Assembly: GCA_010909725.1 (NCBI GenBank) | Contig: JAACMV010000024.1 | Span: 930,001 to 994,000, forward strand | Reading direction: 5' to 3' | Length of the DNA: 64,000 nt | Origin: Picochlorum sp. 'celeri' | Lineage: Eukaryota; Chlorophyta; Trebouxiophyceae | The notes under the pieces: model-generated | Told to the model about the DNA's origin: nothing | What the model saw: only the letters and a program-made list of their open reading frames with translations | Database searches by the model: none | In this document: piece by piece, positions 11,576 to 21,606 of the stretch | Layout: each line of letters begins with the position of its first letter | How positions within the stretch are numbered: the first letter of the stretch is position 1 | Translations under genes and position numbers: made by a program

Positions 11576-12151
11576 ATGAATCGTATACGTGGCATCCAAT
11601 CGCATTGTCAGTCCATCGCAAGGGATGCGAACAAGGCATTCAATGGCCAACGACAATGTCACGCCCGAAAGGCAGTACCCAATGATATGCTTCCCATTCC
11701 ATCTTCATATCATCGACGAGATGTTATAGCTCTGATGTCGACACTTGTGGTCATTCAGGGCAGATCTGTTGCTCTAGCAGCTGAAACTGAGAACAGAGTG
11801 ACTCTGCCCAAAGATTTCGTCGAGACGGCGTACGATTTGATAGATGCATTGCGGGAATCAATTGATCTAGATGTTTCAGGTGCACCAGAGAGAGAGGTTC
11901 GTCGGAAAGCAGAGCCAGCAAAGGATTTAGTCAAGAGATTTATCAATAATTATAGTGATGCCCCAGTCATATCACTGGAGCCTTCGTGTAGAGAGATACG
12001 ACTGGCTGTTCAAGAGTTGGGTGAATTCTATAGAGCAAAAGGACAGAGGCAGCGAATGGACGCTAATACATCTGCCTCAATCCTTGGGCATTTGGAGGAG
12101 GCTGAAAAATCTCTTCCTGAGAGGCCGGAAAAGAGCATCTTCCCCTTTTAA
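11576..12151 (+). CDS. psb27: Psb27-like photosystem II assembly protein, thylakoid lumen
   Basis: A 191-residue single-exon protein. The bipartite leader has a basic stroma-targeting part, then twin arginine (HRRD, residues 46-49), a hydrophobic run and an AxA site (ALAAE near 70), predicting Tat-type import into the thylakoid lumen. The mature part is an all-helical domain of about 120 residues with the Psb27 pattern: a helix ending LRESIDLDV, ...AKDLVKRFINNYSDAP, EIRLAVQELGEFYRAKG, and a last helix LGHLEEAEKSL. Psb27 binds CP43 during assembly and repair of photosystem II. It diverges from the DUF3598-like gene and converges with the SWC5 gene. TGTAA occurs at 12202. Start 11576 is the first ATG; the frame is open slightly upstream. 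Confidence 0.7.
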   Translation: MNRIRGIQSHCQSIARDANKAFNGQRQCHARKAVPNDMLPIPSSYHRRDVIALMSTLVVIQGRSVALAAETENRVTLPKDFVETAYDLIDALRESIDLDVSGAPEREVRRKAEPAKDLVKRFINNYSDAPVISLEPSCREIRLAVQELGEFYRAKGQRQRMDANTSASILGHLEEAEKSLPERPEKSIFPF

Positions 12152-12227
12152 CTCTCGCGTACAAGATTGTGTAGCAACCGATACGTATCATGTATATCTA
12201 ATGTAATAATAATAATAACATGATGAG

Positions 12228-13127
12228 TCATAGGCGACCTCTATTTCGGACATCTGATGCCAATCGAGCATCGCGCTCCTTCTCATATGCCTTGACATCT
12301 GCTGCCGCAAGAAAGTCCTTCTTCTCCAGGTATGTTCCTCCAGACTTTTTATGCACCTCAAGCTCTTCAAGCACCTTTTCATCTTTATCTTTATATTGCT
12401 TCCAATCCGACATGGATTTATCCATCACAGTCACCTTTTTGGTCGGTGCAATCTGTTCAAGGACAGCATCCAATCCTCCCACCTTGTTCTGCTGCTTCTT
12501 TGAAGCTTCAGCCTGCTTTGAATCCTTACTTACTTGTCTTTGAACTGTTATATTCTTCCCCGCGAACCTTCGCTTCTCCTCAATCATAATCATCCCGCTC
12601 TGATTGGTCAAAACACTGCTGGCAGTTGCATCCTTCACCGCAGCCAATGCTTTTGCTGCAACTTCATCACTCACCTTTTTCGCAGCACCGCTAGCCGAAG
12701 AAGCAGATTGATCTGCTACTGGCTTTGTACGATCTGTCAACATACCCAGCTGCCTCATCCACTCTGTCTTTGCCTGCTCCTTCTTCTTCTTCTTGTTCTT
12801 TGATGCATGCTGACACAGAGACTCGACATTGACGACAGACCCCCCTTTCGACTTTGAAGCATTCAACTTTTCCCACGCATCATTCGCTCGAGCCTGCCGC
12901 TTCTCCATATTCTGCTTCTTCCGTACACGCTCCTGCTCTCCTTCTTCTTCTTCTCCCTCACCACCCAGGTCAAAATCCCCTCCAGCCACTGCAGCCCCCC
13001 GAATCCTCTTGTTACGCAATCCTTTCTTCTTTTTATTGTCAGCATCCTCAGGATCAACCTCATCTGGAACGAAATCCTGGTCTTCTTCGTCCTCGCTTGG
13101 CAGGTCTGCTGCCATAAAAGACGTCAT
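12228..13127 (-). CDS. SWC5: SWC5/CFDP1-type BCNT-domain protein
   Basis: A 299-residue single-exon nuclear protein. It starts with an acidic patch (DLPSEDEEDQDFVPDEVDPED), then a Lys-rich stretch and coiled, low-complexity sequence. The conserved C-terminal BCNT domain (about 215-290) carries VTVMDKSMSDWKQYKDKDE, LEELEVHKKSGGTYLEKKDFL and FL..ADVKAYEKERDARL. Swc5 is a subunit of the SWR1/SRCAP complex that exchanges histone H2A for H2A.Z; its acidic N-terminus contacts H2A-H2B. Layout and length fit the family. The gene is divergent from the plastid VTT protein gene across a 328 bp shared upstream region. Confidence 0.88.
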   Translation of the reverse strand: MTSFMAADLPSEDEEDQDFVPDEVDPEDADNKKKKGLRNKRIRGAAVAGGDFDLGGEGEEEEGEQERVRKKQNMEKRQARANDAWEKLNASKSKGGSVVNVESLCQHASKNKKKKKEQAKTEWMRQLGMLTDRTKPVADQSASSASGAAKKVSDEVAAKALAAVKDATASSVLTNQSGMIMIEEKRRFAGKNITVQRQVSKDSKQAEASKKQQNKVGGLDAVLEQIAPTKKVTVMDKSMSDWKQYKDKDEKVLEELEVHKKSGGTYLEKKDFLAAADVKAYEKERDARLASDVRNRGRL

Positions 13128-13455
13128 TTGTACCCTTCTTGTACCACTCTCGAATATGATATTATTTATAGGATATTATTTTATTATTTTTTCTCATTCA
13201 TGTGGCCATTCATAACCATTGGTTGCTCCAAAGTTGAGACTCATGCTCCCATGGACATACCTCCTTATGCCTATCGGTCGAAGGATGTCCTTGATGGGAG
13301 ATGTTAGACCATTATCTCGGAGCATCGAGTCTGTATGCCGTTTGGCAGGCGGCAGGTATTTGTCTGTTTATTTGATTGATTCATAGAAGTAGTAGTAGTT
13401 GGAGAATTGATATAAACGTTGATTTGTCCATTCTGTGTCCCCAAGAAGAAGAAGA
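13128..13455. promoter_or_regulatory. Divergent intergenic region, SWC5 / VTT
   Basis: Shared 5' region of two divergent genes. It contains an A/T-rich tract around 13157-13200 and no convincing open frame or RNA gene. I see no named promoter element. Confidence 0.4.
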
Positions 13456-14599
13456 ATGGTGCAGCGATGCTCTGTCGGATTTCAGTTGTTGCGTCCAACA
13501 CCTACAATATGTCGTAGTGGCGTTCGATGCGGATATAGAAATGCACAGGGGATTGCTAGGCATCAATCGAGATTGTCTCGGATGGGGCAGTGGAAGACGA
13601 GGTCGTCCGTGAATCACGGTGCGTTGCTGTGGCGTCGTTCGATAGCATTGTATCGCCGATACCATGCATGTGAGGATCTTTTGTAATACTTTTTGTTGTC
13701 TTGAATGGCCTGCAGACGAGACAGATGGTCGACCGAGTGCTGGAGCGTTATTGCTGTCTAGTTCGCTTGTGACCCACATACTAGCCAATCCCCTCGTTGC
13801 TCAGGCAGCCACGGAAAATGTTCCAGAAGGAACATTCGATTTGATTCTAAAGACAACTGAAGCTTTAGGGCCTCTTGGAGGTGTATTTTTTGTTAGTGCT
13901 GTGGTCATGTGCGAGTGCATTCCACTGTTTCCAACCACGCCGTTGAGTCTGGCCTCGGGCATTTTGTTTGGTGCGCAAAAAGGGGCCATTTTTGTGTTAG
14001 GAGGGACCACATTGGCGTCAGTGATTGCTTTTACGGTTGCTCGAGGATTTGGAAGGCCGTTAGCGGAGAAGATCATTTCTGCAGAAATGTCCCAAGATGA
14101 GATGGAGGAGGGAGGTCTTGTCCAACAGAAACTTAAAAACATTCAGTCTGCTATTGAGCGTGGAACGTTCTGGCAGCAAGCAGGAGCTGTCTTGGCCCTC
14201 CGGTTGACACCAGTTGTTCCATTCAGTGCGTCTAATTATGTGCTTGGGCTTAGTCCATTGCCTATTGGGCCATACCTGACGGGTACCATTGTGGGAATGA
14301 GCTTTTGGAGTGTTGTCTATGCATCTCTGGGAGGCGCGAGCCGTGCGTTGTTGTCGAAAGGAGTGGATCCAGACGTATTATTGGGTGAATTATTAGAAGC
14401 AACAGGTAATGTGACGTCCAAGGCAGCAATAGCTGGTGTGTTGGGGGCTGGGATTGTCGGTGCGGTGTTTTTTGGAAAGAGTCGGCTGACACGGCATCAT
14501 GATGCGGCACACTCGCCGAATAGCTTTGGTGAAGGTGATGATCGTATGAATGGGGAGGAGAACTCAAGCCTGAATGCTTTGAATGCAGCAGAGAAATGA
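13456..14599 (+). CDS. Plastid-targeted VTT (DedA/TVP38/TMEM64-type) membrane protein
   Basis: Two exons, 13456-13618 and 13716-14599, separated by a 97 bp GTGCGT intron; 348 residues. Exon 1 is almost entirely a transit peptide: basic, Ser/Arg-rich, acid-free, spanning about 54 residues. After a short stretch ending PLVAQAATENV come several membrane helices and the VTT signature: an ECIPLFPTTPLSLASGILFG re-entrant loop, then LRLTPVVPFSASNYVLGLS, then GMSFWSVVYASLGG. Family members act as lipid scramblases or cell-envelope homeostasis factors; plastid homologues occur in plants and cyanobacteria. The last 50 residues are hydrophilic. Joining the exons in phase 1 restores one Asp codon, which supports the splice sites. 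Confidence 0.82.
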
Positions 14600-14771
14600 G
14601 AATGGGAATTCTTCATCAGAACAGTTGGGGATTTTTTGATTGGTCCCGATTTTGTACACTCTTTTGTTTTGTGAATGATACACCTGTACAGTCAGTAATT
14701 CATTTCAATCATGACTATTGTTATTAATAATATTACAATTATTATACTGGATGTGTAATATGATCAACATG

Positions 14772-16337
14772 TCATGGGAGTGGTATGCATACTGGGGAGA
14801 AACCAAACTGAAGGATTGAGTTTGGCGGTCCCTTGTAGCATGACAAGGATTCATTGCGGCAATATGTGACTTGCTCATTAACATTGATACCTCTTGGTAT
14901 GTTCCAGGGGCGCGTGAGAGACAATGTACAGCATGGAGACCCCTCATATGTTCCACATTCGGGTTCATTTGCAACACAGGTTCCTTGGGGACTTGGATCT
15001 GTAAAATTATCATAACGGCAATACAATCCTTCATCGCACAAAAGGGACTCGTTTCCTGCTGCGTGTGGAGACTTTGGATTTGCATATATGTAATTATCTT
15101 GGTATTCATGGCAGCATCGTTTATTCTCAGAGCCACATTCCACGAGGGGTGTGCAATAACTGCTTTGGATGGGCCATCTGTCGAACGACGAGTCATCGCC
15201 AATCGGTGTATAAAATCCGGAAATGTCAGTAGGTCTGTTCAGGGCAAAGAGCGAGCGACATTGCAGCAGATTACCATCTGAATCTTTCTCGCGACAGTGC
15301 AAATCTCCATCGACTGTCTTTTTTTCGTCAATGGTCCAGGGACAACATGGCTTGTCTAGAGCCCCACATTCAGGGTCTACAGGACCAATACACATGGATA
15401 GGTTGGCATACATGTCGTCCACCCAATGGTTCCATGCAATCACAGAGCATAGATAGTTTTCTGGACATGGGTTCGAGCAATCAAGTTCGGGGAAATCCTC
15501 TTGGGTTGCAAACATTGACTCGGGATTATATCCATTGAACGCTGGCGTGCAAGCACCAAATGGCTGTCCACAGAGTGTATTAAGCTCGGAGATGGACGTG
15601 TTTCTTTCTCTTTCACACCTCAAAGAACCCAAATTGCACCCCAAGGTATCCTCACATGAATACCATTGCATAGAACTATCGTATGCTTCAAATGTTGTGG
15701 TTGTTTCTATACAGCATGGCTTTCCCAGCAAACCACAGTCTGGTTGATTCGCAACACAGGTTCCATTTATTGGAGATTGTCTGCTTGGCGAATGAAAATT
15801 GCAATAATAGCCACCATTACATAGCGATGGGTTACTAAATATTCCATCAGCTGTTGACCTATTTCCCCAATAATCTCGGTGTCCCCACGGCTGACAGCAA
15901 GGCTCACCTGCCGCGCCACACTTTGGATTGGGCATGCAGACACCACTACCTGGTGTAAAGTACGGTCCTCCGGTTACCTGACAGGTCAAAGGCACTCCAG
16001 AAGTCTCTTCTCCATCACATGTGAACTCAGGAGCGCAGCAGCGCTGCAGATAGCCCCCGCATGGGTCTGGTTGGGGTACACAGTAGTTGCTCTCATACTC
16101 TGGCATGTCTACATTCAATGTGTCTGCAATGCAGAAATACCCCTCTTGGCACGGCTGATCATCAGGACACTGATTATCCTTACTAATGGCACTACCAAAT
16201 TGAGCATCATATCCAGGGTTGCAAGGCCCTCCTGGTTTGCCGCAGTCGTCGCTGTAGCAAACTACCAGAGACCCATGCAGCAAGGCAAGGCACACAAGAG
16301 TGGTGATAAGGGCGGCACTCTTCTGAAAACTCGGCAT
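14772..16337 (-). CDS. Secreted cysteine-rich tandem-repeat protein, family unknown
   Basis: A 521-residue single-exon protein with a clear signal peptide (hydrophobic LITTLVCLALLHGSLVVC, residues 11-28). The rest is about eight related modules, each opening with a CG-x(4-6)-CC or CG...C block: CGKPGGPC, CGGYLQRCC, CGAAGEPCC, CGLLGKPCC, CGQPFGAC, CGALDKPCC, CGSENKRCC and CGTYEGSPCC. A YYC or LYC and a CVANxPxCG link recur between modules (CVANQPDCG, CVANEPECG). N-glycosylation sequons are frequent. I recognise no catalytic motif and no known domain; even cysteine numbers suggest disulfide-bonded wall or extracellular matrix modules. Function is not assigned. Confidence 0.8.
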   Translation of the reverse strand: MPSFQKSAALITTLVCLALLHGSLVVCYSDDCGKPGGPCNPGYDAQFGSAISKDNQCPDDQPCQEGYFCIADTLNVDMPEYESNYCVPQPDPCGGYLQRCCAPEFTCDGEETSGVPLTCQVTGGPYFTPGSGVCMPNPKCGAAGEPCCQPWGHRDYWGNRSTADGIFSNPSLCNGGYYCNFHSPSRQSPINGTCVANQPDCGLLGKPCCIETTTTFEAYDSSMQWYSCEDTLGCNLGSLRCERERNTSISELNTLCGQPFGACTPAFNGYNPESMFATQEDFPELDCSNPCPENYLCSVIAWNHWVDDMYANLSMCIGPVDPECGALDKPCCPWTIDEKKTVDGDLHCREKDSDGNLLQCRSLFALNRPTDISGFYTPIGDDSSFDRWPIQSSYCTPLVECGSENKRCCHEYQDNYIYANPKSPHAAGNESLLCDEGLYCRYDNFTDPSPQGTCVANEPECGTYEGSPCCTLSLTRPWNIPRGINVNEQVTYCRNESLSCYKGPPNSILQFGFSPVCIPLP

Positions 16338-16721
16338 CTTTGACTTTATTCCAATGGTGATACGAAATTGTATAGTATTTTATCTTTTTCCGGAAGCGTC
16401 AAGGGTTTTGCACGTCAGATGATCAAGCAATGCCTTCAGCCTTGGATGGAGCAACCCAGTTGGATTCCTCGTGCAATCTCAGCAGCTGTAACCACAAATG
16501 GACGTGTCGTGCCACGTCATCAGATCCGCATTGCGAAAGTCCGATGGACGTATATATCTCGCAGAAAGACACATCGCAGGTACACATTAATGCTGAAAAG
16601 ATTACAATACGATATATTTTATCTACCCTGACGGTGTCATTTGACAGTACATTGGTGAAACCGTACCCGGACAGAGAGTTCCGACACAAGTTCTAAAGAG
16701 TCGTACCTACTTGAAAGAAAC
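16338..16721. promoter_or_regulatory. Divergent intergenic region, Cys-repeat protein / USP
   Basis: 384 bp between divergent starts. Open frames here lack conserved features. No element recognised. Confidence 0.35.
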
Positions 16722-17255
16722 ATGCTGAAAGACATGCTGTCGCGCAAACCAGGACGCACGATAGTCATCGCTGTAGATGAAGGCCCTGTTTCCAAGGAGG
16801 CCTTGGAATGGTCCATGGACAAGATTATCTCAAAGGAGGATACAATCAAACTCGTTACTGTTGTGGATCCAGCAGAGAGACCGACGTTTGTCACACCAGG
16901 TGGAGTACCCATTGAAGTAGACCCAAACAATTGCGCTCCAGATCCAAAGCAGCAAGAAAAGAGAAACAAGATACTGAATGATTTCCGAGACACACTTGAG
17001 AAGCGATTGAAAGGTATCAACTGCAGCACGGATTCATTGGTCTCGTGCCTTGGCAGCTCTGGTGACCAGGGCAGGCATATTTGCGAATTCGCAGCAGAGA
17101 ACAAGGCAGATATGATTGTTCTAGGATCAAGAGGTATGGGAAGTTTTAGAAGATCAATCATGGGAATGTTTGGTCTTGGCAGTGTCTCAAGTTATGTGGT
17201 GAATCATGCAACGGTTCCCAACATCATCATTCACAAACATCAGGAATGCCAGTAG
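16722..17255 (+). CDS. Universal stress protein (USP/UspA fold)
   Basis: A 177-residue single-exon protein. It has the USP alpha/beta fold: an opening strand TIVIAVDEGPVSKEALEW, a middle IKLVTVVDP, then CEFAAENKADMIVLGSRGMGSFRRS and GSVSSYVVNHATVPNIIIH at the end. The nucleotide-binding pattern G-2x-G-9x-G(S) is present as GSRGMGSFRRSIMGMFGLGS with a slightly longer loop, so this is an ATP-binding type USP. No targeting peptide is evident. A 13-nt A run follows TGTAA at 17288. The gene converges with the amino acid permease. Confidence 0.88.
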   Translation: MLKDMLSRKPGRTIVIAVDEGPVSKEALEWSMDKIISKEDTIKLVTVVDPAERPTFVTPGGVPIEVDPNNCAPDPKQQEKRNKILNDFRDTLEKRLKGINCSTDSLVSCLGSSGDQGRHICEFAAENKADMIVLGSRGMGSFRRSIMGMFGLGSVSSYVVNHATVPNIIIHKHQECQ

Positions 17256-17287
17256 TATTGTGGGTCATATTTTGTTTCACATACATA

Positions 17288-17292
17288 CATGT
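17288..17292 (+). terminator. TGTAA poly(A) signal of the USP gene
   Basis: TGTAA followed directly by an A run, 33 nt after the stop codon. Confidence 0.5.
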
Positions 17293-17396
17293 AAAAAAAA
17301 AAAAAGGAGTAAAACATCCATGCGGAAACGTGTAGAAACAGGAAAAACACACACGCCATCAGCAGTCGTGCGTGACAAGAAAAAACTCATGAATGC

Positions 17397-19187
17397 TCAT
17401 GAGCCAAAGATTGTGTATTGTGACCATGAAACGATCACATTTCTGAACGCTCCCACCGTTGCAATGATTCCAACGCTCAGCGTGAATACCCAAATGACTT
17501 TGAGAAGAATATCAAACTTCTTCTCCACTGGATACAGAGCGCGATAGCATGCAAATGGGAAATAGATTGCAAGTGGGAAGAACGTGATGGAGCCTGACAA
17601 TCCAGACATTGCTTCAAAGAAGGGCAAAATGCATGCCAAAAGAGTGATGAACAGAACAAACCCTGATCGCAACAAGACCCTGTAATACCATGGAAGAACA
17701 TATCCCTCATTGTTAAGAGGCACTTGCTCATTGGCAAATCCAGTATCCATGCTGTACATGGAACGCAACCCAGACGGCCTCTTCTTCGCATGTCCTTCCA
17801 TTTCAACGCTGTGGACATTATGCAAGACTGTAGAAAGCTGTGGGTCCGTGATTTGACTGGACATTGATGCTGAAATCCTTTGAGAAAGCGGGGGCAGGCG
17901 AGAGTGCTCAAACCCAAGGTTACTGCTCCACCTGTGCTCGAGTGTCTGGGTATCTGCCACCTTGCTTGAGCCAGCAGAATCGAACGGAGTCGGAATACCT
18001 CCAACAGCCTTCCTCACCTTTTGGGGCTTGACAAGCTGTTGCTGCTTCTTTTCCAGTGATGGCAACGTATCTCCTTCTTCATCTGCTTCCTCAAACGATG
18101 AGCGCTCAGACAGCTTCTCCTCCTTCTTCATCGATCTTTGCAATAAAAAGTACTTGACTTGGGATTCAATACTGTCAAACATGGCTTGGCCAAAAACCTG
18201 GTATGCCATCAACATGTGCAACAACACACAAAGGAAGGCAATGATCAATGCCCAACGAGGTCCAGTAAACGAGTTTAAAATGATGGAATCCACGCAATTA
18301 CCCTCCGCAGCATACCCAGTCACAGCCACAAGAAAGTAGCAAAAGAAGGAGGCTGAAATGGCAATATTGCATGTTTTCTTCATCTGCTTGACAGCATTCG
18401 GAGGCTGCTTCAGCGTGTCTTCAATCTCCAGCAGAATCAATGAAAAGTTGAAAGAGAATGCAATGCTCCCCAGCGCATTCAACACGCCAAATACCTTGTC
18501 AGCAGTGGAGATGGGACATTCCATATTCGCTGTGGTGATACCATCAATGCTGCCACCCCTATTCCCCGAATTCGCCAACGAGATGATGATGACAATCAAA
18601 ACATACACTGTACTCCCAAAAGACCCCAACAGAGAAATCCACCACGCCTCTTCCAGATTCTCCACCTGACTGATCAGCACCTCCAGCCCTCCAAACACCA
18701 AGCACATTTTCCACTGTCCCCCCGTCCCTGGACTCAAACACGCCGGATCGTTCTCAATCTCTTCCGGAGTCTTTCCTTCATACGAACACGCCCATTTCGC
18801 AATCTGCATCAGCGCATCTGATCCAGTAATAGTAAAAGTAATCATCATGAGAAAGATGTTGATCAACTGAAAGATGGACACCACCAGAGCGTTCTTCCTT
18901 CCAAGCAAATGCCTCACAGCATGATGATATCGCGCATGCTCCACTCCATCACTCTCATAACACGCAGACAACATGCGCGATGCCATCAACGAAATGCCAA
19001 AAAACACCCACAAGAGAATTGGCCCAGCAATCCACCCCAACCACGACATCACCTTTGGCAATGCCAAAATCGCCGCTCCAACAATACAGTTGAACACATG
19101 AAGAGACGTTGTCGCAACTGTCCCAGTCTTATCGTTCGGAATACCATCCTTGGGGTCGGCAAGCACAGCATGTGTTGGACCACCCAT
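17397..19187 (-). CDS. Amino acid/auxin permease family (AAAP, SLC38-like) transporter
   Basis: A 596-residue single-exon protein starting at the first ATG (19187). About eleven hydrophobic segments are visible. The first one carries the family mark TTSLHVFNCIVGAAILALPKV (unwound TM1 that binds substrate and ion). A second conserved block is VFGVLNALGSIAFSFNFSLILLEIEDTLKQPP, typical of AAAP proteins. Between TM8 and TM9 lies a hydrophilic insert of about 150 residues, rich in Ser, Lys and Glu, which normal family members lack; it could be a regulatory loop with phosphorylation sites. Substrate cannot be predicted. It is divergent from the YciO-like gene and convergent with USP. Confidence 0.85.
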   Translation of the reverse strand: MGGPTHAVLADPKDGIPNDKTGTVATTSLHVFNCIVGAAILALPKVMSWLGWIAGPILLWVFFGISLMASRMLSACYESDGVEHARYHHAVRHLLGRKNALVVSIFQLINIFLMMITFTITGSDALMQIAKWACSYEGKTPEEIENDPACLSPGTGGQWKMCLVFGGLEVLISQVENLEEAWWISLLGSFGSTVYVLIVIIISLANSGNRGGSIDGITTANMECPISTADKVFGVLNALGSIAFSFNFSLILLEIEDTLKQPPNAVKQMKKTCNIAISASFFCYFLVAVTGYAAEGNCVDSIILNSFTGPRWALIIAFLCVLLHMLMAYQVFGQAMFDSIESQVKYFLLQRSMKKEEKLSERSSFEEADEEGDTLPSLEKKQQQLVKPQKVRKAVGGIPTPFDSAGSSKVADTQTLEHRWSSNLGFEHSRLPPLSQRISASMSSQITDPQLSTVLHNVHSVEMEGHAKKRPSGLRSMYSMDTGFANEQVPLNNEGYVLPWYYRVLLRSGFVLFITLLACILPFFEAMSGLSGSITFFPLAIYFPFACYRALYPVEKKFDILLKVIWVFTLSVGIIATVGAFRNVIVSWSQYTIFGS

Positions 19188-19659
19188 GACAACGATCAAT
19201 CGAAAAGTGCCAAAAGGCTTATGAGGATGAATTTATTGATTATTTATTAGATGTTTATTATTATTGTAGGAATATCATCAAATCGCTCGCGCCGGAAATG
19301 ACAAATCCTCACCAATACCGGTCTTCAAAATTGCTGCGATATTCCACTCCACACGACACCAATCCTTTATTTTCAATCTCGCTGTACCGTCATATATAGA
19401 TTAATAAATTTTCAGATTGGGTGAGGTTATGTCATGGGAGCGATGCCATATCCTGCGGTGCATGCAGCCACAAGTGGTCAATCACAAGGATGTAGCGGTC
19501 AAAGAATCTGTTTGATAGGGATATATCGTATATCTACGATAGCACCAGCCTATCGGTCAGACCAGCTTCCCCATGGGTGTGTAGGCACCACATCGCTCCG
19601 TGTTTTTTGTACAAAGTGTCGGGATTTTGGAAACCCTCCACGTGCATATTTCTGTCCGA
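19188..19659. promoter_or_regulatory. Divergent intergenic region, AAAP / YciO-like
   Basis: 472 bp between divergent starts. It holds an A/T-rich tract near 19230-19270. An 82-codon open frame at 19434-19682 overlaps the next start but has no recognisable feature and is not called. Confidence 0.35.
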
Positions 19660-20547
19660 ATGGCATTCTCACGATACCGTAGCAGCAGCACTAGTAGCAA
19701 TAGTATTTGGTTTAGGAGACCATTATGGCCTCGGATAGGTGGACATCACGCTGCTGTGGTGGCACAGGCAGCAGCACGGCAAAAAACAAGGAAGAAAAAG
19801 TCCAATGTAGCAGATGGGTCGCTGTCATCGACGACCACAATACTATCGGTGGCATCAGATGGCTCTGATGCGTGGAAATTGGAGGATGCAGCCGACATGA
19901 TTCGACAAGGTATGGTGGGAATCACCCCTACAGATACATACCCTGCCCTGATTTGTGATATTTCAAACAAGGAAGCCGTGAAGAAACTGTACGAATTAAA
20001 AGGCGCGAGTCCAAAGAAGACGATGAGTATACTTGTGAGGAATATGGCGGATATATCAGAGTACACGGAGGGGTTTCCAGTGTCACATGTGCCTGGGCAG
20101 ACGAGCTTTTTCAAAGTGGCCAAGAAAATCCTGCCGGGGCCTTTCACTCTCATCCTCGGCGCATCGAAGAGTTTGCCGAAACAGATTATAGATTTTGAAG
20201 CTGGAAAGAGTAAGAAACGAAAGACAGTGGGGGTTCGATTGGTGGATCACGTGGTGTGCCAGGAGTTGTTGAACCGTTTGGACAGACCAGTACTGTGCTC
20301 CAGTGCCATTCTTCCTGACGATCGCATGGATACTGGCCATGCGTCGGCTATACCAGACGTCGGCACCATGTGTGATTACTATGGCAGTCTTCTTGGGTTT
20401 ATTATCAATGTCGAGGATGACGCGTGGGATGGGGTGGATCATGGGGAACCGTCAACCATTCTGGATCTCTCTGATGGCCATGTGACAATTGTGAGACGCG
20501 GACGTGGAGATGTGAGTTGGTTAGAAGATGGCTCGACGGCCTCGTAG
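19660..20547 (+). CDS. YrdC/Sua5-fold protein, YciO type, organelle-targeted
   Basis: A 295-residue protein counted from the first ATG (19660). Residues 1-75 are Ser/Arg/Lys/Ala-rich, consistent with a plastid or mitochondrial leader. The YrdC fold follows: GMVGITPTDTYPALICDI (nucleotide site), KKLYELKGASPKKTMSILVRN, KILPGPFTLIL and KRKTVGVRLVDH, then VLCSSAILP. The last block aligns better with E. coli YciO (STTLMLP) than with the TsaC/Sua5 SAN motif, so this is probably the YciO branch rather than the threonylcarbamoyl-AMP synthase that serves t6A tRNA modification. Plastid YciO homologues exist in plants but their role is unclear. The lipid-droplet protein gene starts 84 bp downstream on the same strand. 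Confidence 0.78.
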   Translation: MAFSRYRSSSTSSNSIWFRRPLWPRIGGHHAAVVAQAAARQKTRKKKSNVADGSLSSTTTILSVASDGSDAWKLEDAADMIRQGMVGITPTDTYPALICDISNKEAVKKLYELKGASPKKTMSILVRNMADISEYTEGFPVSHVPGQTSFFKVAKKILPGPFTLILGASKSLPKQIIDFEAGKSKKRKTVGVRLVDHVVCQELLNRLDRPVLCSSAILPDDRMDTGHASAIPDVGTMCDYYGSLLGFIINVEDDAWDGVDHGEPSTILDLSDGHVTIVRRGRGDVSWLEDGSTAS

Positions 20548-20631
20548 TGGCATTAAGTCAACTAAAATATATCTTTATATCGAGATACCGTTCACTATAT
20601 TCGTATTTAACGAAACAACGCGTCTGACAGA

Positions 20632-21538
20632 ATGGCAACGACCACGACTGAGAAGGAAGAATCTCTGAAGCAGCTTCACTTTGTTCCCGAGTACGGGTCC
20701 AAAGGATATACAATTGCTGCAAATGCATATGAAAATGCCAAAGCATATGCACCCGAGCCTGTGAAGGAGCGTTTGTCCAAAGTCGAAGCGGTTGCGGCCC
20801 CGTTGGTGACAAAGGCAACTGATACGTCAACGCAGTTGCTCAAGACTGTGGATACAAAGGTATGTTTGGTGTTGAATAGTGATATACTGTGGATGGTGGG
20901 GTGAATGGTAAGGGTTTGTGGTGGTGCAGGTGGATCAGGCAGTTGTGAATGCCCAAGCCATGTACCAGAACAATGCTGCGTTTGTTCAGCAGCAGTTGGA
21001 GAAGCAAAAGAAATTCCATGCGAAGAACATGGAGAATTATAGAGCGGCGAGGGAGCAGTATTTGAAAAAGGTGGAGGAGGCTGTGGATTTTGTAAAGAGC
21101 AAAGGTGTTGTGGGAACTGCCAAACTCGCTGTAGATGAGGTGAGTGTTGCGCTGAAGGAGGCACGAAAAATTCCAGGATCTGTGGCGAAGAAGGTTCATG
21201 ATGCTTTTGAGAAGATGATGGCGTTGGAGTCGGTGCAGAAGATTCTCAATGGCACGCAGCCTGCTGTGCAGATGGCATACACCAAGTATCAGCAGGTCCA
21301 TGATGTTGTGGTTGCCTCTTCTTCGTACAAGAAATTGTATGACATGTCGGTGAGTACCATGACACAGGTCCAATCATCGTTCATTTATCGCAAGGCTGCG
21401 GAGAATCTGTATCCTTATGTGGCCAGGTATGCAGACCCAGCGATTGGGATGATCTCTCCATCATACCAGGCACTGATGACACATGTTGCTCCAAGGGATG
21501 TGTGCCAGGCTGCTCCTGCAACGGCAGCAGTGCAGTAA
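20632..21538 (+). CDS. REF/SRPP-like lipid-droplet-associated protein
   Basis: Exons 20632-20859 and 20930-21538 (70 bp GTATGT intron), 278 residues. The N-terminal half has the REF/SRPP pattern: LKQLHFVPEYGSKGYTIA, then AYAPEPVKERLSKVEAVAAPLVTKA and a D-x-x-VD turn at the exon junction. The remainder is long amphipathic, Lys/Glu/Ala-rich helix. Plant members (SRPP, LDAP) coat rubber particles or lipid droplets; algal members are often called stress-related proteins. There is no signal peptide. The phase 0 junction reads DTK-VDQA. TGTAA at 21574 follows the stop codon. Role in lipid droplets is inferred from the family. Confidence 0.7.
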
Positions 21539-21573
21539 ATGATTTGTGTTTGATGTACATTTGAATGCTGCTT

Positions 21574-21578
21574 TGTAA
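21574..21578 (+). terminator. TGTAA poly(A) signal of the REF/SRPP-like gene
   Basis: TGTAA 36 nt after the stop and just before the convergent ABCG stop codon. Confidence 0.5.
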
Positions 21579-21606
21579 ACAATTTGATTGATTCCTCATA
21601 ATATAA

